A model generated the notes under the pieces. That model saw only the letters and a program-made list of their open reading frames with translations. It was not told the DNA's origin and made no database searches. From assembly GCA_946055165.1 (NCBI GenBank), contig CAMGFA010000001.1, positions 62,001-126,000 on the forward strand: a stretch of 64,000 bases of DNA, in the 5' to 3' direction. The translations under genes were made by a program, and so were the position numbers. Shown in pieces: positions 27,665-35,899 of the stretch. The stretch's first letter is position 1. Every line of letters starts with the position of its first letter. The DNA comes from an uncultured Bacteroidales bacterium. Its GTDB lineage: Bacteria > Bacteroidota > Bacteroidia > Bacteroidales > UBA932.

Positions 27665-27808
27665 TCAGGTGGATGGAGATAGATGAAGAACCGGCCGAAA
27701 CGAACGGAATGATATATAAAGCACAAATTTGATGAGCTGAACGCAGAAATAGGACAGGACCAGTCGCTGCTTTGCTAAAATTGAAAATATTAAACGACAG
27801 ACCCTATT
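27665..27808 (+). repeat. Right-end fragment of an unclassified insertion sequence, copy A
   Basis: This stretch is repeated in the same orientation near 33.2–33.3 kb and 48.8–48.9 kb. Shared pieces include ACCGGCC, GAATGATATA, CACAAATTTGATGAGC, AGTCGCT and the end ATTAAACGACAGACCCTATT. Read on the other strand the terminus is AATAGGG-CTGTCG, matching the left end AATAGGGACTATC at 32809. A short C-terminal coding remnant (about 27658–27732) ends in TGA within it. It stops 10 bp before the next gene and marks the left border of the defence-like block. Confidence 0.7.
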
Positions 27809-27818
27809 ATATAAATTT

Positions 27819-28412
27819 ATGCTTGATTTTTTGAATAACACATTAGGTATCATCGTCTCAATTTTGACAATTTTAACCGTCATAGCTGTTCCTTCAATCA
27901 TTATCAAAAAGAAAAATGCATACAGAAAGGGGATTATTAATAACGGTAGCGGAGTAACGATAATTGGAGACGGTAATGTTGTTGGTAACACATCCGAACA
28001 CAAAGATGGTACTGGAGTAGCACTTAACGACATAAAAAACATAGTTCAGATTCTCTTCATTGATGATGAGGACTTTAATGTTGTAAAAATGTTAAAGAAG
28101 GCAGGCTGGAAAAACATCAAGAGAATTCCAGATTTTGCTAATCTTGATATTATTGACCTCAAAAATGCAAATGTTGTTTTTGTAGATATTAAAGGTGTTG
28201 GAATCGTCGGTGGATACAAGAATGAAGGGATAGGGCTCGCTGCTGCTATCAAAAGGAAATATCCTGAGAAAGGAGTTATTCTTTATTCTGGCACGCTGGA
28301 ATATAATATCTTTGACCCTGATATTGATGCTGTTGATGAAAAACTGCCAAAGAATGCAGAACCAATACAATTCAGTTATCTAATTGAGCAATATGGAACC
28401 CCACAGAACTAA
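27819..28412 (+). CDS. Membrane-anchored receiver-domain protein
   Basis: A 197-residue protein with an N-terminal TM helix (about residues 9–29), a basic stop (KKKNAYRK), a Gly/Asn-rich linker containing VTIIGDGNVVGN (46–57), and a response-regulator receiver domain from about residue 76. Acidic-pocket residues Asp82-Asp83 are in ILFIDDED, the likely phosphoacceptor is Asp123 in VFVDIKG, and the YSGT segment near residue 160 gives the conserved Ser/Thr switch. There is no DNA-binding or enzymatic output domain. The next gene, overlapping by 20 bases, is a histidine-kinase-like ATPase, so the two probably form a signalling pair at the membrane. Confidence 0.7.
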   Translation: MLDFLNNTLGIIVSILTILTVIAVPSIIIKKKNAYRKGIINNGSGVTIIGDGNVVGNTSEHKDGTGVALNDIKNIVQILFIDDEDFNVVKMLKKAGWKNIKRIPDFANLDIIDLKNANVVFVDIKGVGIVGGYKNEGIGLAAAIKRKYPEKGVILYSGTLEYNIFDPDIDAVDEKLPKNAEPIQFSYLIEQYGTPQN

Positions 28413-29457
28413 TGTTTTTTTATCTTCATCTTCTGGCGAAACCATTATAAACGAATTACCAAATGAACACTGTTTACTTTGTATTAGTTCAAATCAGCGT
28501 TCAAATACTTCCTCTATTCTTTGCCCAATTGATAATTGCAGAAAGCGTATTGCTGTTAAATCATCTTCAATAGGTAATCTTTATATCTGTGATGATAAAG
28601 AGAAATCAGCAAAGAATTTTAACTCTCTCGTAGAACTACTTTATCATAGTAGCAAGACCGTTATTGATAAGCATATATTAGCGAAGAAGCAAGCTATAGA
28701 AGCGACTAGGAATGAGATAGATTCTTTTAAACATAATATTGAGCACATTAATTCTGATGCGATTAATGAATTTTATTCTTTCATCCCTCAGGATACTTTT
28801 GTAAAGAACTATCGAAAGCTTCAAGAGTCTGTTGATGAGGCATTAAGAAAAGATAAAAAAGGTGGGATTGACTTAATCACCAGATTAGCAAGATACAATC
28901 TGAACATAAAAACAGAGCTGTCCATTATCACAAAACTAAGCAGTGAAGGAGGAAAGCCTAATTTCTCGAGAGCTAATCCTCGTGATGCAATTATGACAAA
29001 TGTCTATATGCTTTACCCTGATTTTAGAGCTAAAGATGTATATGTTGATGTTGCTGAGTATAGAGAAAGGTTTGATATTGACTTTGAAGCTCTTCAAGTG
29101 GCATCCTATTATATCATCGAAAATGCAGCTAAATACACATGTGACAAAAGCCGTTTCGATATAGTTTTTACCAAAGTGAAAGATATCCTTCGCATAGAGT
29201 TTAAAATGTATAGTTTGTTTATTGAACCTGTTGACATCCCTCTTATATTTGACGAGGGATTCAAGGGTGAAATTGCAAAAGAAAGTGGATTGACAGGAAA
29301 AGGGATAGGTCTATATCGTGCGAAACGACTTATTTCATTTTGTAAAGGATCATTGATGGTAGAGGCTAGTAAGGATTTTGAAGTGGAATTAGATGGATAT
29401 AGTTATGCCAATAATTCTTTTGTTATTGAGTTGCCACTATACCCCGATAAAACATAA
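28393..29457 (+). CDS. Histidine-kinase-like (GHKL ATPase) protein paired with the receiver protein
   Basis: A 354-residue soluble protein beginning at the ATG at 28393 (MEPHRTNVFL). The C-terminal third is a HATPase_c domain: N-box YYIIENAAKYT with Asn244, and G-box TGKGIGLYRAKRL at 301–313. A helical dimerisation-like segment around 95–190 contains His114 and His118 (FKHNIEHI), possible phosphorylation sites, though the sequence is far from a canonical H-box. The N-terminal 75 residues hold a CLLC pair and CPIDNC, perhaps a small metal site. No TM helix. It overlaps the receiver gene, so joint function is likely. What it senses is unknown. Confidence 0.68.
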   Translation: MEPHRTNVFLSSSSGETIINELPNEHCLLCISSNQRSNTSSILCPIDNCRKRIAVKSSSIGNLYICDDKEKSAKNFNSLVELLYHSSKTVIDKHILAKKQAIEATRNEIDSFKHNIEHINSDAINEFYSFIPQDTFVKNYRKLQESVDEALRKDKKGGIDLITRLARYNLNIKTELSIITKLSSEGGKPNFSRANPRDAIMTNVYMLYPDFRAKDVYVDVAEYRERFDIDFEALQVASYYIIENAAKYTCDKSRFDIVFTKVKDILRIEFKMYSLFIEPVDIPLIFDEGFKGEIAKESGLTGKGIGLYRAKRLISFCKGSLMVEASKDFEVELDGYSYANNSFVIELPLYPDKT

Positions 29458-29499
29458 AGCATATAAACAATGCTATATTCTACAGTTTTTTCGAGACTG

Positions 29500-29640
29500 C
29501 TTGGAAATAGCTTGGGCGAACTTAACAAATTGATTACTAACATGTAAGAAATTCAACATCTTTGATAAAGAAACCAAAGAAATTCTCCTAAAGGGCACAG
29601 TAAGCTAAATTTGGAGAGATTGCAAATAATTTGATATCAA
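29500..29640 (+). repeat. Degenerate copy of insertion-sequence left part
   Basis: Similar, in the same orientation, to 32815–32945: both contain CAAATTGATT-CTAA, AGAAATTC, CATCT-TGATAAAG and AATTTGG. This is therefore a second fragment of the element whose better-preserved remnant lies at 32809–33337. No intact reading frame remains. It lies in the 486-bp gap between the kinase-like gene and the three-gene operon. Confidence 0.6.
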
Positions 29641-29665
29641 AATATGAGTTTTTCAAATATTTGTA

Positions 29666-29797
29666 CTAAGAAGTCTCGGTCTGTGTCTTAGGTGGACGAC
29701 CGCGCTTTCCCTTGGTTGACTTCTTTGACGTATAGGTTAGGCAGCCTTCTTCTGGGACCTCAAAACCGATAGTATCCCAAATGAGGAGATTGGGAAG
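29666..29797 (-). pseudogene. C-terminal fragment of a basic (transposase-like) protein
   Basis: On the minus strand a 43-residue reading frame bounded upstream by an in-frame TAA reads LPNLLIWDTIGFEVPEEG, continues through TSKKSTKGKRGRPPKTQ and ends at TAG (29666–29668). The basic GKRGRPPK tail resembles the C-terminal tails of some transposases. No start codon or upstream domain remains, so this is a remnant. The source family is not identified. Confidence 0.45.
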
Positions 29798-29852
29798 TTA
29801 AGATAAATCATTGCAAAAGAAGAGAGACCATTATACGGTAGCCTAATTATAT

Positions 29853-29883
29853 TTTGTTCGCATGCAGAAATAGTTTACCTTTA
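29853..29883 (+). promoter_or_regulatory. Candidate promoter for the ATPase–DUF4435 operon
   Basis: TTTG (29853–29856), 19 nt, then TACCTTTA (29876–29883), one base off TAnnTTTG. It would start transcription near 29890, about 54 nt before the first gene of the three-gene operon, giving that operon its own promoter inside the polysaccharide locus. Confidence 0.5.
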
Positions 29884-29943
29884 CAGCAAGAGGACAATAT
29901 TGGGCATTCTATTTCATATGGTATGACAATTTAATAACAGAAC

Positions 29944-30882
29944 ATGTCACAGATTAATGACGATATTATTCTAGTTCACTATGAACTGAGTGATGACTCT
30001 AATTATGTTATTGATGCAAAAGTAGAGGCTGAATCTTCTTTAGCCTTTATTCGTGCAATGAACTATATTTCAAATGTGATAGGAGTATCTAATATTCTTA
30101 CGACTGGTTCTTTACGTCATGGAAGCGTAGTTAAAGTTTTCTGGTTTAATATTCACTGCAAGGAAGATTCTCAGGTATTACAATTTATTCTTTCATTCAT
30201 TTTTCGTAAGATTTTCTTTGAGAAGAAGACAATTAAGATTGAAGATTTAATTAATGAATGTAATTACGGCGAAAAGGCATTAGTTAAGAAGGCGTTGGAC
30301 AAATATCGTATAGATGAGAATGTTATTAATCGGCTAAATGCACATATACATCTAAAAAAAGCACGAACGGAGTACTTCAAACAGATTTCTTCATGTAACA
30401 ATATTAAAGCTATTGGTATTAAGCGACATGATGTAGAGCATCTCGAAAATGTTGATTTTAGAATTTTGCGGAGCGAATTTTCGCTCTATATTGAAGAGTT
30501 CTTTCCAGAGACCAAGATTGACGATGATGCAAAAGTTTATATTGTTAGTCCAGTAATTGTAAAAGGAAGGACACTCAAATGGAATGGTTCTTACGATGGA
30601 GTGGATATTCGGTTCGATATTCTTTCTAGCCAATTTAAGACAGAAGCCCAGAATGCTGAGATAGATTTCCGTACCGGTTTCTACATCAAATGCAGACTTC
30701 AATATGAAGAGACATTTAATGAAGACGAAGAACCTATTCATAATAATTATAAAGTCTTGGAGGTATATGGCCATGGTTATGATGAAAACTACACTGAGAC
30801 CAAGGCTGGAAAAAATAAAAGGATTAACGATGAGCTGCCAACTCTGTTTGACGAGCTTGAAGAATGGAAAATGAACATCTGA
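29944..30882 (+). CDS. Uncharacterised protein, first gene of the ATPase–DUF4435 operon
   Basis: A 312-residue protein I do not recognise by name. The N-terminal ~100 residues show an α/β pattern: a helix (SLAFIRAMNYISNVIG), then TGSLRHGSVVKVFWF. The middle is helical and charged (KKALDKYRIDENVINRL…). The last third is β-rich with LKWNGSYDGVDIRFDILSSQF followed by IDFRTGFYIKCRLQY, a pattern I associate with a broad family of unknown proteins. No TM helix, nuclease or ATPase motif is visible. It is separated by one base from the ATPase gene, so a shared complex is likely: it may be the sensor, regulator or target-recognition subunit. Confidence 0.6.
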   Translation: MSQINDDIILVHYELSDDSNYVIDAKVEAESSLAFIRAMNYISNVIGVSNILTTGSLRHGSVVKVFWFNIHCKEDSQVLQFILSFIFRKIFFEKKTIKIEDLINECNYGEKALVKKALDKYRIDENVINRLNAHIHLKKARTEYFKQISSCNNIKAIGIKRHDVEHLENVDFRILRSEFSLYIEEFFPETKIDDDAKVYIVSPVIVKGRTLKWNGSYDGVDIRFDILSSQFKTEAQNAEIDFRTGFYIKCRLQYEETFNEDEEPIHNNYKVLEVYGHGYDENYTETKAGKNKRINDELPTLFDELEEWKMNI

Positions 30883-30883
30883 T

Positions 30884-31867
30884 ATGAAGATAAATAGCAT
30901 AAAAATAGAGAAGTTGTACGGCAAATATGACTTTGAATGGAATTTGCGTGAAGACGTTAATATCATCGCAGGCGATAATGGTTCTTACAAAAGCACTATA
31001 CTAAAAATCGTATCCTCTATTTGTGAACCTGAAAGCATATTAGATGAATATTATGTTAAAGGAGTCACTATATCTATGACAGATGATATAGTGATTAAAT
31101 TCCGTAGTTTTAGGGATAGCTTACTTCGCCTAAAGAAAGATGCTGCCAACGATGAACTTCTTTCAGACCTTGTTACCAAAATTATGGCAGATATTGAAGG
31201 AAAAGACGAGAGAAGTCTTGCCGACCACACTCTTAATGCTAGCATTATCGCTATCAAGAAAGCTAATGAGACTCTCTCTGTGAGTAATTATAAAAAGCTC
31301 CGCAGGTACAATCTTATCTCCACATTTGATGTGCCTTCAGGTGAAGACAAGGGTAGTGTCTTAGATCAGCAACTAGCGAAATTAGAGAGTGAATATGCTT
31401 ATTATCTTTCTGATTTGACAAAACAAATTACTACACGTATTCAACAGAATGGTGTAGTTAATATGGAAGATTTAGAGGATATCAATGCTCATAATCACAC
31501 TTTTATCGAAATAATCAATAAAGCATTTTCCAATACCAACAAGACGGTTGATACCACCCAGAGCAGGTTGCAATTCAAGCTTGGTGATGAACTTCTTGAG
31601 AGCAACAAGCGTCTCTCTTCTGGTGAGAAACAGTTCCTTGTAGTAATGCTTACTGTTCTTTTGCAAAGAAAGGAAGAAAGTATTCTGTTAATGGACGAGC
31701 CGGAAATCTCAATGCATCTTGATTGGCAAAGATCTTTGATTGATAATATCAAAACCATAAATCCAAATTGCCAGTTAATAATAGCCACACATTCTCCAGG
31801 TGTGATAATGGACGGCTGGGAAGATTTTGTAGTTAATATTTCATCCCTAATCAAAACCAGCAATTAA
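30884..31867 (+). CDS. ABC-type AAA ATPase, AriA-like partner of the DUF4435 protein
   Basis: A 327-residue soluble ATPase of the SMC/ABC-like AAA_15/AAA_21 group. Walker A is GDNGSYKST (30–38), with Tyr in place of the usual Gly before Lys. The ABC signature is LSSGEKQ (244–250), Walker B is LLMDEPEISMH with Asp271/Glu272, and the H-loop is ATHSPG with His303. A helical insertion of about 200 residues lies between Walker A and the signature. Such ATPases paired with DUF4435 proteins occur in anti-phage systems such as PARIS, where AriA cages AriB. This one is shorter than known AriA and has an extra upstream gene, so it is at most a relative. It starts one base after the previous stop. Confidence 0.8.
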   Translation: MKINSIKIEKLYGKYDFEWNLREDVNIIAGDNGSYKSTILKIVSSICEPESILDEYYVKGVTISMTDDIVIKFRSFRDSLLRLKKDAANDELLSDLVTKIMADIEGKDERSLADHTLNASIIAIKKANETLSVSNYKKLRRYNLISTFDVPSGEDKGSVLDQQLAKLESEYAYYLSDLTKQITTRIQQNGVVNMEDLEDINAHNHTFIEIINKAFSNTNKTVDTTQSRLQFKLGDELLESNKRLSSGEKQFLVVMLTVLLQRKEESILLMDEPEISMHLDWQRSLIDNIKTINPNCQLIIATHSPGVIMDGWEDFVVNISSLIKTSN

Positions 31868-31870
31868 TCT

Positions 31871-32761
31871 ATGAGTGACTTGAGGAGTAATGTTACCACG
31901 GAGTGGATTAAATTAACAGGATTCTTTGGGCATACACCATCCAGAATCCCCGTTTCTTTATTCGTGGAGGGAGATGATGATGTTCCACTATGGACAGAGG
32001 CTGTTAAACCTTACCAGAGCAAGTATGATATAAAGGTCATTACAAATAAAATGGCTAATCAAAATGAAGGTAATGGCAAAGCTATCTTGTTGTCAATGAA
32101 AGGATTGGGCCAATCAAAAGTCATCGCTATTGATGCTGATTACGATTTACTGATTGACAATTACTCGCAGTACACTGATATTGTTAGGAATGGTGAATAC
32201 ATTGTTAATACGACTTGGTATTCAGTGGAGAATATTTTATTACAGAAAACTAAGAGCCTTCCCCTGCTTAATAGTTTCTCTGAAGCATCAAAGGGATGGT
32301 ATTTGGACTATTTGGTAAAGGTTGATGAAAAAAAATACAAAACTCCAGTCAGTCAGTTTGGAGAAATATTGAATCAACTGCACATTCAGAAATTGGCATT
32401 ACGCGGAAATTTTACCTCAATTACAGTTATATCTTCCCAAGAATGCAATACAAAGATTGAGAGTATTGAAAAGAAATTGTCTAATATGCATTGTGCCGGG
32501 CAAAATATGTGGAAAGTTATGCGTGGTCACAATCTGTGGAATACAATAGTAAAACCTGTTGAAGAAAAAAGAATAAATGAAAGGGTTAAGGAGATTACTA
32601 GCAAACAGTCTGGGAGTGCTTTCAACAGAAATGCAGCACTAAATCAGCTCGGAATTTATATAAGTGTGAAAGATTACCTCGATGAAGATTTCTATAGTAA
32701 TGTGGATGGGATACAAATCCCAGCAGAAACACGGTTGAAACTTGATAGTCTATTCCATTAG
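31871..32761 (+). CDS. DUF4435 TOPRIM-like protein, candidate effector nuclease
   Basis: A 296-residue protein with the DUF4435 pattern: VSLFVEGDDDVPLW with Glu33, VIAIDADYDLLI with Asp88-x-Asp90, and YSVENILL, together the acidic TOPRIM-type metal site. In PARIS, the DUF4435 protein AriB is the effector released when the ATPase AriA senses a phage anti-restriction protein; AriB cleaves tRNA. Here I infer a similar effector role from gene pairing and residues only. The gene lies three bases after the ATPase. Its stop TAG (32759–32761) abuts an insertion-sequence end (TGTCCAGTAAAA), and the same CATTAG precedes the related element at 45040, so the last residues may be element-derived. Confidence 0.8.
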   Translation: MSDLRSNVTTEWIKLTGFFGHTPSRIPVSLFVEGDDDVPLWTEAVKPYQSKYDIKVITNKMANQNEGNGKAILLSMKGLGQSKVIAIDADYDLLIDNYSQYTDIVRNGEYIVNTTWYSVENILLQKTKSLPLLNSFSEASKGWYLDYLVKVDEKKYKTPVSQFGEILNQLHIQKLALRGNFTSITVISSQECNTKIESIEKKLSNMHCAGQNMWKVMRGHNLWNTIVKPVEEKRINERVKEITSKQSGSAFNRNAALNQLGIYISVKDYLDEDFYSNVDGIQIPAETRLKLDSLFH

Positions 32762-32803
32762 TGTCCAGTAAAAGTATATCTATAGTTCTTTGAAAGTATT
32801 GAT
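32761..32803 (+). repeat. IS4-type element left-end fragment
   Basis: TGTCCAGTAAAA and the following TTCTTTGAAA-TATTGA closely match the left end of the IS4-family element at 45040 (TGTCCGGTAAAA, TACTTTGAAAATATTGA). Only about 43 bp survive; the rest is replaced by the next element, which begins at 32809. This is a nested remnant directly after the DUF4435 gene. Confidence 0.65.
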
Positions 32804-32808
32804 AATTA

Positions 32809-33337
32809 AATAGGGACTATCCGGAAATGCGAAATAATCTAGCAAATTGATTGCTAATGTGTTAGAAATTCCGCATCTCTGATAAAGGAACAAACATAAC
32901 TCCAACAGGCCGTGGAAAGTTGAATTTGGCAGAATAAAGAGACTTCTCCCTCTTCGGGAGATAGCGGAGAACTTCGGACTGGTGAGCAAAAGTATGAAGC
33001 CAAGTCATAGAATGCTCATTTGAGACAAGGCACTGAAGCTAATCACGGTCTGAACGAAACTGACAGAAATCCTGTATATCTTCTTCGGCATCCACACGGC
33101 GAATGTGGTAGAGTTGGCGAAAAGGATAGAGCAACGCGCTTTGTTGAAAGCTGCCTAGGGCGAAACATGTAAATGAAGGTGTTCCTTGTTATTGCTGGAT
33201 CCTGGCATATGGAGATAGACAAAATAACCGGCCGGAATGATATAGCAAAAACACAAATTTGATGAGCTGAACGCAGAAAAAGCACGGGACCAGTCGCTTC
33301 CTTGCTCAAATTGAAATTATTAAACGACAGTCCATAT
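32809..33337 (+). mobile_element. Degraded, unclassified insertion sequence (copy B)
   Basis: A ~530-bp remnant. Its left end AATAGGGACTATC (32809–32821) and right end CGACAGTCCATATAAT (about 33325–33340) are imperfect inverted repeats. Inside, one frame of about 30 codons reads LTEILYIFFGIHTANVVELA and another ends near a C-terminal fragment shared with copy A; no full transposase frame survives. The right ~140 bp (33194–33337) are repeated at 27665–27808 and 48771–48880, and the left ~130 bp at 29500–29640. It fills most of the gap between the DUF4435 gene and manC. Confidence 0.68.
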
Positions 33338-33368
33338 AATAGTTCAAAACAAACTTGAAATAAAAGAT

Positions 33369-34718
33369 ATGCAACTAGTATTACTTTCCGGAGGAAGTGG
33401 CAAGAGGCTATGGCCACTGTCCAACAACGCACGCAGCAAGCAGTTTCTTCCGCTTCTTGAAAAAGAGGAAGGGACAATGGAGTCTATGGTCCAGCGAGTT
33501 GTAAGGCAGGCACGAGAGGCACACCTGACGGAAGAAATCACCCTGGCGACAAACGCAAGCCAATTGGACATAATAATCAATCAGCTCGGAGATAGTGTTT
33601 CTGTTGTCACAGAACCTGAACGCAGGGACACCTTCCCTGCCATCGCCCTCGCAGCAAGCTACCTTAGTCTTAAGAAAAAATGTCAGGATGATGAGGTTGT
33701 TGTCATTATGCCTTGCGACCCTTTCACTGAAGCCGGCTATTTCGAAACAATCGCCAAGATGGTCAAGTGCGTTGAAGCGGATGTCGCCGACTTGGTTCTG
33801 ATGGGAATCACCCCTACATATCCGAGTGAGAAATACGGCTATGTTGTGCCGAACCAGGAAACGACAGGAGCGAAAGGTTCAATGCCCGTAAAGCAATTTA
33901 CAGAAAAGCCAAATGTCGAGCGTGCAAAAGAACTGCTCTCTATGGGAGCCCTTTGGAACGGAGGCGTGTTCGCATTCCGTCTCGGGTATATGATGAACAT
34001 AGTCAAAAAATACATAGTCTCTGACTCATTCGATGACACCAGGTCAAGATACTCAGAGTTCCCGAAAATTTCCTTCGACTATGAGGTAGCTGAAAAGGCT
34101 GAATCCGTCGCCGTAGTGCCATATACCGGAGAATGGAAGGATCTCGGTACTTGGAATACACTTACAGACGAACTTCACAGGCCGGTTATAGGCAATGCTG
34201 TAATGGGCCCACGCAGCACAAATACCCATATCATCAATGAACTTCACCTTCCTATCTATGTAGATGGCTTGGAAGACACCGTGGTTGCAGCAAGTCCGGA
34301 TGGAATTATCGTCTGCAAAAAGAAATACACTGAAGATATCAAGAAGGCCGTTGACAACCTAACGCCACGCTCGATGTATGAAGAAAGGCGTTGGGGCACT
34401 TACAGGGTAATCGATGACTCCACCTACGAAGACGGTAGTCATTCGCTGACAAAGAGCATAACGGTCAATCCCGGGAAGAGCATCTCCTATCAGGTACACC
34501 GCCACCGGTCCGAGGTTTGGAATTTCGTCGAAGGCGAAGGAATTTTCGTACTTGATGGAGTTGAAAACAAGGTGAAAGCTGGTGATACTGTTGTCATTCC
34601 TGTAAATCATCATCACGCTGTTAAGGCAATTTCCAAACTGACCTTCATTGAAGTCCAGACAGGTAATCCACTTATAGAAGAGGATATCGAGAGGTCTGAA
34701 TGGAAATGGAGTGAATAA
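33369..34718 (+). CDS. manC: Mannose-1-phosphate guanylyltransferase
   Basis: A 449-residue bifunctional-type ManC that makes GDP-mannose. The N-terminal nucleotidyltransferase has LLSGGSGKRLWPLS (5–18) and the Lys in SKQFLPL; the FTEKPN motif near residue 178 belongs to the family. The C-terminal ~110 residues form a type II mannose-6-phosphate-isomerase cupin (RRWGTYRVID, then QVHRHRSEVWNFVEGEG). It begins ~30 bp after the degraded insertion sequence. With gmd and fcl downstream it supplies GDP-L-fucose. Confidence 0.95.
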   Translation: MQLVLLSGGSGKRLWPLSNNARSKQFLPLLEKEEGTMESMVQRVVRQAREAHLTEEITLATNASQLDIIINQLGDSVSVVTEPERRDTFPAIALAASYLSLKKKCQDDEVVVIMPCDPFTEAGYFETIAKMVKCVEADVADLVLMGITPTYPSEKYGYVVPNQETTGAKGSMPVKQFTEKPNVERAKELLSMGALWNGGVFAFRLGYMMNIVKKYIVSDSFDDTRSRYSEFPKISFDYEVAEKAESVAVVPYTGEWKDLGTWNTLTDELHRPVIGNAVMGPRSTNTHIINELHLPIYVDGLEDTVVAASPDGIIVCKKKYTEDIKKAVDNLTPRSMYEERRWGTYRVIDDSTYEDGSHSLTKSITVNPGKSISYQVHRHRSEVWNFVEGEGIFVLDGVENKVKAGDTVVIPVNHHHAVKAISKLTFIEVQTGNPLIEEDIERSEWKWSE

Positions 34719-34775
34719 TTAGGCAATACAGTTATTAGTAGAGAACAACAAATAAACATAACAATCTAACCCATT

Positions 34776-35891
34776 ATGAAGAAAGCCCTTATCACTGGCG
34801 TTACCGGTCAGGACGGTAGCTACCTCAGCGAATTTCTCTTAGAGAAAGGCTATGACGTTCACGGCATCATCCGCCGTTCATCAGTTGATTTCCGTGAGCG
34901 CATTGCTCATCTTGAAGGACATCCACACTTCCATCTTCACTTCGGAGATCTTGGAGACTCAATGTCCTTAGTAAAGGTCATCGGAGCTATTCAGCCGGAT
35001 GAAATATATAACCTTGCGGCACAAAGTCATGTTCAGGTCAGCTTTGACTCTCCGGAGTTCACTGCCGACGTTGATGCAACAGGCGTTTTGCGAGTTCTGG
35101 AGGCAGTCAGAGCCAACCACCTTGAAAAGACTTGCCGCATCTATCAGGCGTCAACTAGCGAGCTTTACGGAAAGGTTGAGGAAGTACCTCAAAATGAGAA
35201 TACTCCTTTCCATCCGTATTCACCATATGCTGTGGCAAAGCTCTACGGTTTCTGGATTGTGAAAGAATACCGCGAAGCCTACAATATGTTCTGCTGCTCC
35301 GGTATCCTCTTCAACCACGAAAGTGAGCGTCGTGGTGAGACCTTTGTAACCAGGAAGATTACCCTTGCCGCAGCACGCATCGCGCAGGGACACCAGGACT
35401 GCCTCTACCTCGGCAACCTCGACTCACTTCGTGACTGGGGCTATGCAAAGGACTATGTAGAATGTATGTGGCTCATCCTCCAGAACGACAAGCCTGAGGA
35501 TTTCGTAATTGCAACGGGAGTTCAGCACTCTGTAAGAGAGTTCGCATATTATGCATTCAAGTACGCAGGAATTGAACTCAAGTTCGAAGGTGAAGGGCTG
35601 AACGAGAAAGGTATCTGTGTGGCTGTGAGTGGCAATGCACCCGAATCCCTTATCGGAAAGACCCTTGTTGCCGTTTCAAAAGACTTCTACAGACCTACGG
35701 ACGTGGTCAACCTCTGGGGCGACCCGACCAAGGCCAAGGCCAAGCTGGGCTGGAATCCGTCAAAAACATCTTTCGAGGAACTGGTTAAATTGATGGTAGA
35801 GAGCGATATGGCCAAAGTGGCTTCCGAAGGAGCTGCTGCCAAAGTCCGTACCAACCTCGCCGAGTATCTTGAAAAGGGTATAGTAAAATAA
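34776..35891 (+). CDS. gmd: GDP-mannose 4,6-dehydratase
   Basis: A 371-residue SDR enzyme, first step from GDP-mannose to GDP-L-fucose. NAD(P) motif [13 protein letters not shown] starts at residue 8; [14 protein letters not shown], the ASTSELYG active-site strand and [11 protein letters not shown] (catalytic Tyr and Lys) follow, as does [18 protein letters not shown]. Length is normal. It is 57 bp after manC and 8 bp before fcl. Confidence 0.97.
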   Translation: MKKALITGVTGQDGSYLSEFLLEKGYDVHGIIRRSSVDFRERIAHLEGHPHFHLHFGDLGDSMSLVKVIGAIQPDEIYNLAAQSHVQVSFDSPEFTADVDATGVLRVLEAVRANHLEKTCRIYQASTSELYGKVEEVPQNENTPFHPYSPYAVAKLYGFWIVKEYREAYNMFCCSGILFNHESERRGETFVTRKITLAAARIAQGHQDCLYLGNLDSLRDWGYAKDYVECMWLILQNDKPEDFVIATGVQHSVREFAYYAFKYAGIELKFEGEGLNEKGICVAVSGNAPESLIGKTLVAVSKDFYRPTDVVNLWGDPTKAKAKLGWNPSKTSFEELVKLMVESDMAKVASEGAAAKVRTNLAEYLEKGIVK

Positions 35892-35899
35892 GCTTTGAA

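Noticed and set aside
27543..33368. Prophage or integrative element
   Set aside because: No integrase, structural phage gene, relaxase or tRNA attachment site is visible; only insertion-sequence remnants.
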